27,323 nucleotides of DNA from an uncultured Lachnospiraceae bacterium (GTDB lineage Bacteria; Bacillota; Clostridia; Lachnospirales; Lachnospiraceae), in assembly GCA_910584785.1 (NCBI GenBank), contig CAJUDX010000042.1, positions 1 through 27,323 of the forward strand, read 5' to 3'. Every line of letters starts with the position of its first letter. Positions within the stretch are counted from its first letter, which is position 1. Of the stretch, positions 15,508-23,150 are shown piece after piece. The notes under the pieces were generated by a model. It was not told the origin of the DNA, ran no database searches, and saw only the letters and a list, made by a program, of their open reading frames with translations. Both the position numbers and the translations under genes were made by a program.

Positions 15508-17085
15508 ATGTTCTGTAAGGTATATAGCGCAGGGCTTTGGGGAATAGACGGATTTTTAGTTTCGGTGGAAGCTGATATACGGGATGGTCTGCCGGGATTT
15601 AGTTTGACAGGGAATTTGTCGCAGGAGACAAGGGAAGCCAGCGAAAGGGTAAGGACAGCATTAAAAAATATAGGATTTCGCCTGCCCGCAAAGAAAGTAA
15701 CGATAAATCTTTCGCCGGCAGATATACGAAAGGATGGAACGGGCTATGATTTGGCGATTGCCGCTGCAGTGTTGGGCGCCTGGCCTTCAGAAGATGAAAA
15801 AAGACATGGTAGAGTGGAGGTTCAGGAAGAAAACAGGCTTTGGGATTCATCGATGGTGATTGGGGAGATCGGCCTGGATGGAAGAGTAAAGCCCGTGCGG
15901 GGTGTTCTTTCTTTAACATTGGCAGCCAGGGATAATGGGATGCTTCGATGCTTTCTGCCGAAGGAGAATGTGCAGGAAGGACAGCTGGTGGAGGGAATGG
16001 AAATTATTCCTGTGGAACACTTGCGGCAGTTTTGGGAGATGATGCAGAAACCGGAAAAGAGAAAAGAAAATACGAAGAGAAAAGAAAATACGAAAAGCAA
16101 ACGAGAACCCGACAAAATAAGGATAGAAGAAAAGAATTATTGCGTGGATTTTTCGGAATTAAATGGTCAGCCACTACTACGAAGAGCGACGGAAATTGCA
16201 GTGGCAGGGAGACATAATCTTTTATATATCGGATCGGCAGGAACAGGAAAAACGATGGCAGCAAAACGAATACCCACGATTATGCCTCCCCTGACACGGG
16301 AAGAAAGCCTGGAAATTTCGAAAATTTACAGTATATGCGGGATGCTTTTGCCGGATATGCCCCTGGTAACTCAACGACCGTTCCGCAGTCCCCACCATAC
16401 CATTACCGCTTCAGCGCTGGCGGGGGGAGGGAGTATTCCCAGGCCAGGCGAACTTTCCCTGGCCTCCGGTGGTGTTTTATTTCTGGATGAACTGCCGGAG
16501 TTTTCAGGAAAAGTCATAGAAATCCTGCGTCAGCCATTAGAGGAAAAAAGGGTAACAATTTCCCGGCTCTATGGTTCCTGCAGCTTTCCGGCCAAACTAA
16601 TGTTAGTTGCTGCGATGAATCCCTGTCCATGTGGTTATTATCCAGACCGCAGTCGGTGCCGCTGCAGCCAGTGGCAGGTTCAGCACTATATTGGAAAGAT
16701 TTCCAAGCCGATTCTGGACAGAATCGATATTACGGTAGAAGCGTCCCCTGTTGCATATTCGGAATTTCGCAGAAAGGGGAAAAATGAAAGTTCGGAAACG
16801 ATACGCGCCAGAGTGATGGAGACACAAAACATCCAGCAAAAGAGAGGCCAGTTTAATGGGGAAATGGGAGCAGGGGAAGTAGAGCAGTATTGTGGGTTAG
16901 AGAAGGAGGAGGAAGAATATTTGCAGCAGATTTATCAGAGAATGCGTCTGAGTGCGAGGGGATGCCATAAGATACTGAAAGTGGCAAGGACGATTGCAGA
17001 TTTGGAAGGGAAGGAAAAGATTGAGAAAATTCATTTAAGCGAGGCTGTGGGGTATCGGTCTTTGGAGGAGAAATATTGGAATTAG
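15508..17085 (+). CDS. comM: YifB/ComM-type Mg-chelatase-like AAA+ ATPase
   Basis: The start at ATG 15508 is chosen because MFCKVYSAGLWGIDGFLVSV matches the family N-terminus and an AGGGGG site precedes it; the ORF also opens upstream at 15451. The 525-residue product has the Lon-protease-like N-terminal domain (GLPGFSLTGN, VTINLSPADIRKDGTGYDLAIA), a Lys-rich linker, an AAA+ domain with Walker A GSAGTGKT and Walker B VLFLDELPEF, the cysteine cluster NPCPCGYYPDRSRCRCS, and the Mg_chelatase C-terminal region. ComM relatives act as hexameric helicases promoting branch migration of integrating DNA. The linker contains a tandem duplication not expected from the family. It is 29 bases ahead of dprA, another transformation gene. 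Confidence 0.93.
   Translation: MFCKVYSAGLWGIDGFLVSVEADIRDGLPGFSLTGNLSQETREASERVRTALKNIGFRLPAKKVTINLSPADIRKDGTGYDLAIAAAVLGAWPSEDEKRHGRVEVQEENRLWDSSMVIGEIGLDGRVKPVRGVLSLTLAARDNGMLRCFLPKENVQEGQLVEGMEIIPVEHLRQFWEMMQKPEKRKENTKRKENTKSKREPDKIRIEEKNYCVDFSELNGQPLLRRATEIAVAGRHNLLYIGSAGTGKTMAAKRIPTIMPPLTREESLEISKIYSICGMLLPDMPLVTQRPFRSPHHTITASALAGGGSIPRPGELSLASGGVLFLDELPEFSGKVIEILRQPLEEKRVTISRLYGSCSFPAKLMLVAAMNPCPCGYYPDRSRCRCSQWQVQHYIGKISKPILDRIDITVEASPVAYSEFRRKGKNESSETIRARVMETQNIQQKRGQFNGEMGAGEVEQYCGLEKEEEEYLQQIYQRMRLSARGCHKILKVARTIADLEGKEKIEKIHLSEAVGYRSLEEKYWN
16058..16093 (+). repeat. In-frame 18-bp tandem duplication in the comM linker
   Basis: The 18-mer AGAGAAAAGAAAATACGA occurs twice back to back (16058-16075 and 16076-16093). 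It encodes a doubled KRKENT peptide at about residues 184-196, in the flexible stretch between the N-terminal and AAA+ domains. The unit length keeps the reading frame, so copy number could vary by slippage without breaking the gene. Confidence 0.85.
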
Positions 17086-17114
17086 GATAATGATTGGAAT
17101 TGAAGAGGAAAGCT

Positions 17115-18212
17115 ATGGAAAAAAACAGGGAAAATGAGATGATTTACTTTTTTACCCAAATCCCGTTTCTTGGTCCTGCGGTGATGGAGAAGATGCTGGA
17201 ACGGGCAGGAAGTATTTCAGAAATATTTAATATAGAAGAAACACAGTGGATAGAATGGAAGCTTTTATCTCCGGGAAAGGCAGAGTCCTTAGCCAAGGCA
17301 AAAGAAAATTTCTCTTCCATTACTGCAGAGTATCATAGTTTAGAAAAACGGGGAATAAAGTTTATTACCATTTTGGATGAGGCCTATCCCAAACGCCTGC
17401 GTCAGATAAAACATTATCCATGGGGACTTTATGTCCGGGGAAGCCTGCCTGGAGAGGAAAAGCCTGTTTTGGCAATTGTGGGTTCAAGGACAGCTACGCG
17501 GTATGGGATGGAACTGGCGCGTTGTTTTGGGCAGGAGCTTGCAGGGGCTGGCGTGGAGATCGTGAGCGGGCTGGCGGCTGGCGTGGACGGGGCAGGGCAT
17601 CGGGGAGCGCTGCAGGGAGGCGGCAGAACCTTTGGCGTTCTTGGCTGCGGAATCAATATTTGTTATCCCAGGGAAAATTATCCATTATTTGAGCAGATGC
17701 TGGAAACCGGGGGAATTATTTCCGAGTTTCCTTTGGGAACTAAACCGCTGGCACAAAATTTTCCTGTGCGAAACCGAATCATCAGCGGTTTATCGGATGG
17801 TGTGCTTGTGGTGGAAGCCAGGGAGAGAAGCGGCTCACTGATTACGGCAGAATTTGCTTTAGATCAGGGAAAGGATGTGTTTGCCATTCCGGGGAGGGTG
17901 ACTGATCCGGGTAGTGCAGGGTGTAATCAGCTGATTCAACATGGGGCGCCCTTAATTCAAAATCCGGGCGATATATTAGAAATTTTTGGGGTTTGTTATG
18001 AAAAAACGTTAAGGATTCATGAAAAAAGTGAGAAGGGACTTGCAAAGAAAGAAAAAATGGTGTATAGTGTCCTCGATTTACAACCGAAAAATATTGATGA
18101 TGTTGTAAAAGAAGCCGGATTGCCCTTAAGTGAAGGAATGATGCTCCTTCTGGATTTGGAACTGAAAGGCTTTGTTGTCCATGAAGGCGGAAATTATTAT
18201 AGCAGAAAATAA
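17115..18212 (+). CDS. dprA: DNA-processing protein DprA/Smf
   Basis: The ATG at 17115 has an AGAGGA site upstream; a TTG at 17094 has none. The 365-residue protein has an N-terminal SAM/helix-hairpin-helix-like part (about 1-75), the Rossmann-type core with GSRTATRYG, VSGLAAGVDGAGHRGAL, GVLGCGINICYPREN and NRIISGLSDGVLVVEARERS, and a C-terminal winged helix (VYSVLDLQPKNIDDVVKEAG). DprA binds incoming single-stranded DNA and loads RecA during transformation. It is also kept in many bacteria not known to be transformable. Lying between comM and topA, it belongs to a common Firmicutes smf-topA gene order. Confidence 0.96.
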   Translation: MEKNRENEMIYFFTQIPFLGPAVMEKMLERAGSISEIFNIEETQWIEWKLLSPGKAESLAKAKENFSSITAEYHSLEKRGIKFITILDEAYPKRLRQIKHYPWGLYVRGSLPGEEKPVLAIVGSRTATRYGMELARCFGQELAGAGVEIVSGLAAGVDGAGHRGALQGGGRTFGVLGCGINICYPRENYPLFEQMLETGGIISEFPLGTKPLAQNFPVRNRIISGLSDGVLVVEARERSGSLITAEFALDQGKDVFAIPGRVTDPGSAGCNQLIQHGAPLIQNPGDILEIFGVCYEKTLRIHEKSEKGLAKKEKMVYSVLDLQPKNIDDVVKEAGLPLSEGMMLLLDLELKGFVVHEGGNYYSRK

Positions 18213-18278
18213 AATGCAGATGGACAGGAAAGCAGAAAACATCCAGGGCGAAAATTCGGCTTAAGATAAGGAGTTCTT

Positions 18279-20363
18279 ATGGCGAATTGTTTAGTTATCG
18301 TGGAATCACCGGCAAAGGTGAAGACAATTAAAAAATTTTTAGGAACAAATTATGAGGTGGATGCTTCCAATGGTCATGTCCGCGATCTGCCAAAAAGCCA
18401 GCTGGGCTTTGACGCAGAGCATGATTTTGAACCGAAATATATTACGATTCGGGGAAAAGGTGATATTTTAGCCAAATTGCGCAAAGAAGTAAAGAAGGCC
18501 GATAAGATTTATCTGGCGACGGACCCGGATCGGGAGGGGGAAGCGATTTCCTGGCATCTGATGAAGGCGCTGAAGCTGGACGAGGCCAAGGATAAGCAGA
18601 TTTACCGGATCAGTTTTAATGAAATTACAAAAAACGCCGTGAAGGCTTCGATTAAGAATCCAAGAACGATTGATATGGATTTAGTGAATGCCCAGCAGGC
18701 CCGAAGGATGCTGGATCGGATGGTTGGCTATAAAATCAGCCCTCTGCTGTGGGAAAAGGTGAAACGGGGATTAAGCGCCGGGCGAGTACAGTCGGTGGCG
18801 CTCAGGATGATTTGTGACCGAGAGGACGAGATTAACGCCTTTATTCCCGAAGAATACTGGAGTTTAGAGGCGGATCTTCTGCCGCCGGGCAGTAAAAAGC
18901 CGCTGACTGCAAAATTCTACGGAAGCCGGGAGAAAAAGCTTGCAATTGGAAATAAGCAGGAGCTGGAAGAAATTAAGAATGGTCTTGCGCAGCAGGAGTA
19001 TATCGTCGAGGAGATTAAGCTGGGAGAGCGGACAAAAAAGGCACCGATTCCCTTTACGACCAGTACCCTTCAGCAGGAAGCTTCGAAAGTTTTAAATTTT
19101 TCCACGCAAAAGACGATGCGGCTGGCCCAGCAGCTTTATGAGGGTGTGGATATTAAAGGGCATGGCACCATTGGTTTGATTACCTACCTGCGTACAGATT
19201 CCACAAGGGTTTCCCAGGAGGCTGATTTAGCAGCCAGAACCTATATTGAACAGAATTTTGGGGCAAAGTATGTGGCAAAAGCAGAAAATATGAAAAAAAC
19301 ATCAGGAAAGATTCAGGATGCCCATGAAGCTATCCGCCCTACGGATATTTCCCTGACGCCTGTACAGGTGAAGGATTCCTTAACGAGAGATTTATTCCGC
19401 CTGTATCAGCTGATTTGGAAGCGATTTACCGCCAGCCGGATGGAAAATGCTGTCTATGAGACGACTTCCGTTAAGGTGGGTGCGGGCAGCTATTTATTCT
19501 CTCTGACAGCGTCCCGTCTGTCCTTTGACGGCTTTATGAGCGTTTATGTGCAGGAGGAAGAGAAGGAAGAGAATAACCGGTTGCTAGGAAAGCTGGAGAA
19601 GGGAATGAAGCTTGCTCTGGATGGCCTGCGCGAGGGCCAGCATTTTACGCAGCCTCCTGCCCATTATACAGAGGCTTCACTGGTCAAGGCGCTGGAGGAA
19701 CAGGGAATTGGAAGGCCCAGTACCTATGCGCCTACGATTACGACGATTCTTGCGCGGCGCTATGTGACAAAGGAAAATAAAAACCTCTATGTGACGGAGC
19801 TGGGCGAGGTAGTGAACCGGATGATGAAGCAGTGCTTTTCCAGTATTGTGGATAAGGATTTTACAGCAAATCTGGAATACCTCCTGGATAAGGTGGGCGA
19901 CGGAACCGTGGAATGGAAAACGGTCATCAGCAATTTTTACCCGGATTTGGAAGAAGCCGTCGACCGGGCAAAGGAAGAACTGGAATCCGTGACCATTGCC
20001 GACGAAGTGACCGAAGAAATCTGCGAACTCTGCGGGAAAAACATGGTGATCAAATATGGTCCCCATGGGAAGTTCCTGGCTTGTCCTGGCTTTCCTGATT
20101 GTAAAAATACCAAGCCCTATTTGGAGAAAATCGGTGTTGCCTGTCCCAAGTGTGGTAAGGATGTTGTGGTGAAGAAAACAAAAAAGGGCCGCCGGTTTTT
20201 TGGCTGTGAAAATAACCCGGAGTGTGATTTTATGTCCTGGCAAAAACCCTCCGCACAAAAATGTCCGGAGTGCGGGAGCTATATGGTGGAAAAGGGAAAT
20301 AAACTTTTGTGTTCAGATACAAGTTGTGGGTACACAATGAGTAAGAAAGACACGAAAGAATGA
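18279..20363 (+). CDS. topA: DNA topoisomerase I (type IA)
   Basis: The 694-residue enzyme relaxes negative supercoils in the cytoplasm. It begins MANCLVIVESPAKVKTIKKF, the TOPRIM opening, followed by ATDPDREGEAISWH with the metal-binding acids, and LSAGRVQSVAL. The active-site tyrosine lies in ITYLRTDSTRVS. The C-terminus has three zinc-ribbon units (CELCGK to CPGFPDC, CPKCGK to CENNPEC, CPECGS to CSDTSC). AAGGAG stands five bases before the ATG. In Bacillus the topA-codY interval holds trmFO, xerC/codV and hslVU; here codY follows directly, after 146 bases with its own promoter. Confidence 0.98.
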   Translation: MANCLVIVESPAKVKTIKKFLGTNYEVDASNGHVRDLPKSQLGFDAEHDFEPKYITIRGKGDILAKLRKEVKKADKIYLATDPDREGEAISWHLMKALKLDEAKDKQIYRISFNEITKNAVKASIKNPRTIDMDLVNAQQARRMLDRMVGYKISPLLWEKVKRGLSAGRVQSVALRMICDREDEINAFIPEEYWSLEADLLPPGSKKPLTAKFYGSREKKLAIGNKQELEEIKNGLAQQEYIVEEIKLGERTKKAPIPFTTSTLQQEASKVLNFSTQKTMRLAQQLYEGVDIKGHGTIGLITYLRTDSTRVSQEADLAARTYIEQNFGAKYVAKAENMKKTSGKIQDAHEAIRPTDISLTPVQVKDSLTRDLFRLYQLIWKRFTASRMENAVYETTSVKVGAGSYLFSLTASRLSFDGFMSVYVQEEEKEENNRLLGKLEKGMKLALDGLREGQHFTQPPAHYTEASLVKALEEQGIGRPSTYAPTITTILARRYVTKENKNLYVTELGEVVNRMMKQCFSSIVDKDFTANLEYLLDKVGDGTVEWKTVISNFYPDLEEAVDRAKEELESVTIADEVTEEICELCGKNMVIKYGPHGKFLACPGFPDCKNTKPYLEKIGVACPKCGKDVVVKKTKKGRRFFGCENNPECDFMSWQKPSAQKCPECGSYMVEKGNKLLCSDTSCGYTMSKKDTKE

Positions 20364-20393
20364 AAAATATAGGCATTAGTAAAATTTAGGTTA

Positions 20394-20408
20394 AAATTTC
20401 AAAAATCT
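20394..20408 (+). promoter_or_regulatory. Candidate degenerate CodY box upstream of codY
   Basis: AAATTTCAAAAATCT matches the CodY consensus AATTTTCWGAAAATT at 11 of 15 positions and lies just upstream of the codY -35. The octamer TAAAATTT also occurs twice, 12 bases apart (20380-20387 and 20392-20399). Autoregulation is possible, but the AT-rich setting makes chance matches common. Confidence 0.35.
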
Positions 20409-20419
20409 TCCAAGAACTA

Positions 20420-20448
20420 TTGAGAAAGTTTAGGATTTGTGTTACAAT
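20420..20448 (+). promoter_or_regulatory. codY promoter
   Basis: TTGAGA (20420-20425), a 17-base spacer and TACAAT (20443-20448), with a TG at 20440-20441 forming an extended -10. Both hexamers match consensus at five of six positions. The start site near 20455 gives a leader of about 55 bases, and this rules out the longer upstream reading of the codY frame. Confidence 0.8.
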
Positions 20449-20509
20449 TTACCCAGTAACCCTAAACATTTTCCCCTGCTATCAGGTAACGTTTGAGGAG
20501 GAATATAGT

Positions 20510-21289
20510 ATGAGCGTACAATTGCTTGATAAAACCAGAAAAATCAATAAACTATTGCACAATAACAATTCGCATAAAGTTGTGTTCAACGATATTTGCA
20601 AAGTCTTAAGTGAAATATTACTTTCAAATATCCTTGTAATCAGCAAGAAGGGCAAAGTGTTAGGGGTGAGTATCTGGCCGGGAGTCGATGAGATCGAGGA
20701 GCTGATAGATGATAAGGTGGGCGGTTTTGTCGATAAGATGTTAAATGAGCGCCTCTTAAGTGTTCTCTCCACAAAAGAGAACGTTAATCTTGCCACGCTT
20801 GGCTTTGCCGAAGAGAATGTAAGAAAGTATCAGGCGATTATTACACCGATTGATATTGCCGGAGAACGCCTGGGCACGCTGTTCATCTATAAGAGCAATT
20901 CCCAGTATAATATTGACGATATTATCCTCAGCGAGTATGGCACGACCGTTGTCGGTCTGGAGATGATGCGCTCGGTAAACGAAGAAAATGCCGAGGAGAG
21001 CCGGAAAATCCAGATTGTAAAATCCGCCATCAGTACTCTGTCCTTCTCTGAGCTGGAAGCGATCACCCATATCTTTGATGAGCTTGAAGGGAATGAGGGA
21101 ATCTTAGTGGCAAGCAAGATTGCTGACAGGGTAGGCATTACCCGCTCGGTTATTGTCAATGCATTGCGCAAATTTGAAAGTGCCGGAGTGATTGAATCCC
21201 GTTCTTCTGGTATGAAGGGAACCTATATCAAGGTGTTAAACGACGTGATTTTTGATGAACTGAAAAATATTAAGAATACAGGAAAGTGA
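20510..21289 (+). CDS. codY: GTP- and branched-chain amino acid-sensing global regulator CodY
   Basis: The start at 20510 (MSVQLLDKTRKINKLL, with GAGGAGG upstream) gives 259 residues, the same length as Bacillus subtilis CodY. The N-terminal GAF domain (about 1-155) binds isoleucine/valine in studied proteins, and the C-terminal winged helix carries the near-invariant ASKIADRVGITRSVIVNALR followed by FESAGVIESRS and GMKGTYIKVLN. CodY represses amino acid synthesis, transport and related genes when nutrients are plentiful. The frame is open upstream to 20420, but that stretch covers the promoter. Its stop codon is six bases before the ddh ATG, so a nutrient sensor and an amino acid dehydrogenase share a transcript. 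Confidence 0.97.
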   Translation: MSVQLLDKTRKINKLLHNNNSHKVVFNDICKVLSEILLSNILVISKKGKVLGVSIWPGVDEIEELIDDKVGGFVDKMLNERLLSVLSTKENVNLATLGFAEENVRKYQAIITPIDIAGERLGTLFIYKSNSQYNIDDIILSEYGTTVVGLEMMRSVNEENAEESRKIQIVKSAISTLSFSELEAITHIFDELEGNEGILVASKIADRVGITRSVIVNALRKFESAGVIESRSSGMKGTYIKVLNDVIFDELKNIKNTGK

Positions 21290-21294
21290 ACAGG

Positions 21295-22281
21295 ATGAAG
21301 ATTAGAGTAGGAATTTTCGGCTATGGAAACCTGGGAAAAGGTGTAGAAAGCGCTGTTTCCCAGGCCGCGGATATGGAATTGACGGCGGTATTTACCCGCC
21401 GCAATCCGCAAACACTTGCGGTACGGACAAGCAATGTTCCGGTATTTCAGGAAAAGGAGTTAGAGCACATGCAGGATAAACTGGATGTGCTGGTGCTGTG
21501 CGGGGGAAGTGCCACCGATTTGCCCATACAAACACCAAAGTATGCCGGCTTATATAATGTTGTGGACAGCTTCGACACTCATGCAAAGATCCCGGAACAT
21601 TTTGCCATGGTAGATAAGGCGGCCAAGGCCTCCGGTAAGGTTGCCGTAATCTCAGCGGGCTGGGACCCAGGAATGTTTTCTCTAAATCGTCTGTATGCTA
21701 AAGCGGTTTTGCCGGACGGACAGGACTATACTTTTTGGGGCAGAGGGGTCAGCCAGGGTCATTCCGACGCAATTCGCCGGATTGCCGGAGTAAAAGATGC
21801 AAGACAGTATACGGTTCCCGTGCCGGAGGCTGTATCGGCGGTGAGAAGCGGCGGACAGCCGCAACTGACCACCAGGCAAAAGCATACCAGGGAATGTTTT
21901 GTTGTGGCGGAGGATGGGGCAGATCTGGCCGCAATTGAAAAAGAAATAAAAACCATGCCCAATTATTTTTCGGATTACGATACCACAGTGACATTCATCT
22001 CTCAGGAAGAACTGGATCGGGATCATAAGGGACTTCCCCATGGTGGTAGTGTTATCCGCACAGGACTTACCGGGATGGAAAAGGAAAATCGCCATGTCAT
22101 TGAATACTCTCTTAAGCTGGATTCTAACCCGGAATTTACCGGTTCGGTATTGGTTGCCTGTGCAAGGGCGGCTTACCGGATGAATCTGGAGGGAATGAAA
22201 GGGTGTAAGACCATACTGGATATTGCACCGGCCTGGCTTTCCCCGGAGACAGGGGAGGAGCTTCGCAGGCAGTTATTATAA
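21295..22281 (+). CDS. ddh: meso-Diaminopimelate dehydrogenase
   Basis: The 328-residue NADPH enzyme converts tetrahydrodipicolinate plus ammonia to meso-diaminopimelate in one step, feeding lysine and peptidoglycan synthesis. Diagnostic segments are VGIFGYGNLGKGVE at the nucleotide site, CGGSATDLP, SAGWDPGMFSLNRLY, and FWGRGVSQGHSDAIRRI. The ATG at 21295 has GGAAAG eight bases upstream; a GTG at 21286 overlaps the codY stop and is a less likely start. Coupling to codY suggests expression tied to nitrogen and amino acid supply (inference). The enzyme is the dehydrogenase shortcut, as opposed to the succinylase, acetylase or aminotransferase routes; no gene of those routes is in the window. 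Confidence 0.94.
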   Translation: MKIRVGIFGYGNLGKGVESAVSQAADMELTAVFTRRNPQTLAVRTSNVPVFQEKELEHMQDKLDVLVLCGGSATDLPIQTPKYAGLYNVVDSFDTHAKIPEHFAMVDKAAKASGKVAVISAGWDPGMFSLNRLYAKAVLPDGQDYTFWGRGVSQGHSDAIRRIAGVKDARQYTVPVPEAVSAVRSGGQPQLTTRQKHTRECFVVAEDGADLAAIEKEIKTMPNYFSDYDTTVTFISQEELDRDHKGLPHGGSVIRTGLTGMEKENRHVIEYSLKLDSNPEFTGSVLVACARAAYRMNLEGMKGCKTILDIAPAWLSPETGEELRRQLL

Positions 22282-22301
22282 AAAAAGTCCGGTTTACCGG
22301 A
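22281..22301 (-). terminator. Short minus-strand terminator-like hairpin at the end of ddh
   Basis: Read on the minus strand, TCCGG-TAAA-CCGGA is followed after one C by six T. It would end leftward transcripts from the COG2426 gene before they enter ddh. The 5-bp stem is short. Confidence 0.5.
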
Positions 22302-22369
22302 GATGAAGCCGTGATCAGAATAAGCGGAATGAAAGAAAAATATTTATGAAACCTATGGATTTAAGGCTG

Positions 22370-22444
22370 AAAAAAAGCCTGATACAGCGCTGCAGGATTC
22401 CCGGAGAAAATTTCTTTAACAAGGGAAGCCGTGATGTATCAGGC
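22370..22444 (-). terminator. Long-stem minus-strand terminator after the COG2426 gene
   Basis: GCCTGATACA (22377-22386) and TGTATCAGGC (22435-22444) are perfect 10-bp inverted arms around 48 bases, inside which TTCCC and GGGAA pair again. On the minus strand the second arm is followed by a run of seven T. It begins about 13 bases after the COG2426 stop codon. On the + strand it is followed by a broken T-rich run, so weak action on ddh transcripts is possible. Confidence 0.6.
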
Positions 22445-22456
22445 CTTATATTTTTA

Positions 22457-22966
22457 TTATCCGAAAATTACGCCGAGCAGGCCATAAGACAGCAGCGACA
22501 TAATTACCGTAGCGATAGCAATGCCGAGCAGGATTGCAGGAATGGAGGTTTTTAGCTTTATATGGAGCAGGGAAGCAACCAGGGCGCCGGTCCAGGCGCC
22601 GGTTCCGGGAAGGGGAATCCCAACGAACAGGGTTAAGCCCCAGAATCCGTATTTTTCCACCTGACCTTTATTTTTATCTGCCTTATGCCTGATCCACAGA
22701 GCAATCCTGCACAGACCAGGAATCTTTTCCATCCAGATAAGAATTTTTTCTATCAGGAGAAGGATAAAGGGAATGGGAAGGATATTTCCTATAATACAGA
22801 CAGGAATTGCCCGAAGGATAGGAATATCCAGCAAAGCCGGGGAAGCTGCCAGCAGACCGCCTCTTAGTTCCAGAATCGGAACCATGGAAATCAGGAAAAT
22901 AATTGCTTCTTTAGAGACTTTTCCGCCAAGTGCAGCAGTCAGCCATTGTACAAATGCATCTGTCAT
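22457..22966 (-). CDS. COG2426 small integral membrane protein (annotated as putative small multidrug export)
   Basis: The 169-residue protein is highly hydrophobic, with about four membrane segments. It has the conserved family features MVPILELRGGL near residues 28-38, GNILPIPFILLL near 60-71, and FVGIPLPGTGAWTGALVASLL near 113-133. The name 'small multi-drug export protein' is a database label; transport of drugs is not demonstrated by the sequence. The paired ELRGG and PLPGTGAWTGA loops recall re-entrant substrate loops of DedA-like proteins, but that is only an analogy. GAGG lies eight bases before the start. It is a single minus-strand gene divergent from metY and followed by two terminator-like hairpins. 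Confidence 0.88.
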   Translation of the reverse strand: MTDAFVQWLTAALGGKVSKEAIIFLISMVPILELRGGLLAASPALLDIPILRAIPVCIIGNILPIPFILLLIEKILIWMEKIPGLCRIALWIRHKADKNKGQVEKYGFWGLTLFVGIPLPGTGAWTGALVASLLHIKLKTSIPAILLGIAIATVIMSLLSYGLLGVIFG

Positions 22967-23060
22967 CTTATCATCCTCAATTCTTTTTTGTTCCTACTTA
23001 TCTTAAAACGAAACGCGGGAAATTTCAAGTAAAAAGTAAGAAAACAGATTTGAAAATAAG

Positions 23061-23089
23061 TTGCATGGCCTGGAAAAGAGTGCTAAAAT
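23061..23089 (+). promoter_or_regulatory. metY promoter
   Basis: TTGCAT (23061-23066), 17 bases, then TAAAAT (23084-23089) with TGC just before it, giving an extended -10. The start site near 23096 leaves a leader of about 55 bases, too short for a SAM riboswitch or T-box. The upstream in-frame ATG at 23061 is part of this promoter and is not a start. Confidence 0.75.
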
Positions 23090-23150
23090 ATTCACCAAAC
23101 CATGGTGCATACAAAAAAGTCTGCCAAGAAAAGGAGAGGAGAGAAAACAT

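Noticed and set aside
19677..20258. 193-codon minus-strand frame opposite topA
   Set aside because: It lies entirely inside a well-conserved topoisomerase gene and is a shadow frame.
22346..22555. 69-codon + strand open frame after ddh
   Set aside because: It has no ribosome site, runs through the terminator-like hairpin and into the antisense of the COG2426 gene, and resembles no known protein.
23078..23086. GAGTGCTAA, an exact half of the CIRCE heat-shock operator
   Set aside because: The matching TTAGCACTC arm is missing at the required nine-base spacing, and the bases coincide with the metY extended -10.
23090..23150. SAM riboswitch or T-box leader for metY
   Set aside because: The leader from the predicted start site is only about 55 bases and shows no long pairing.
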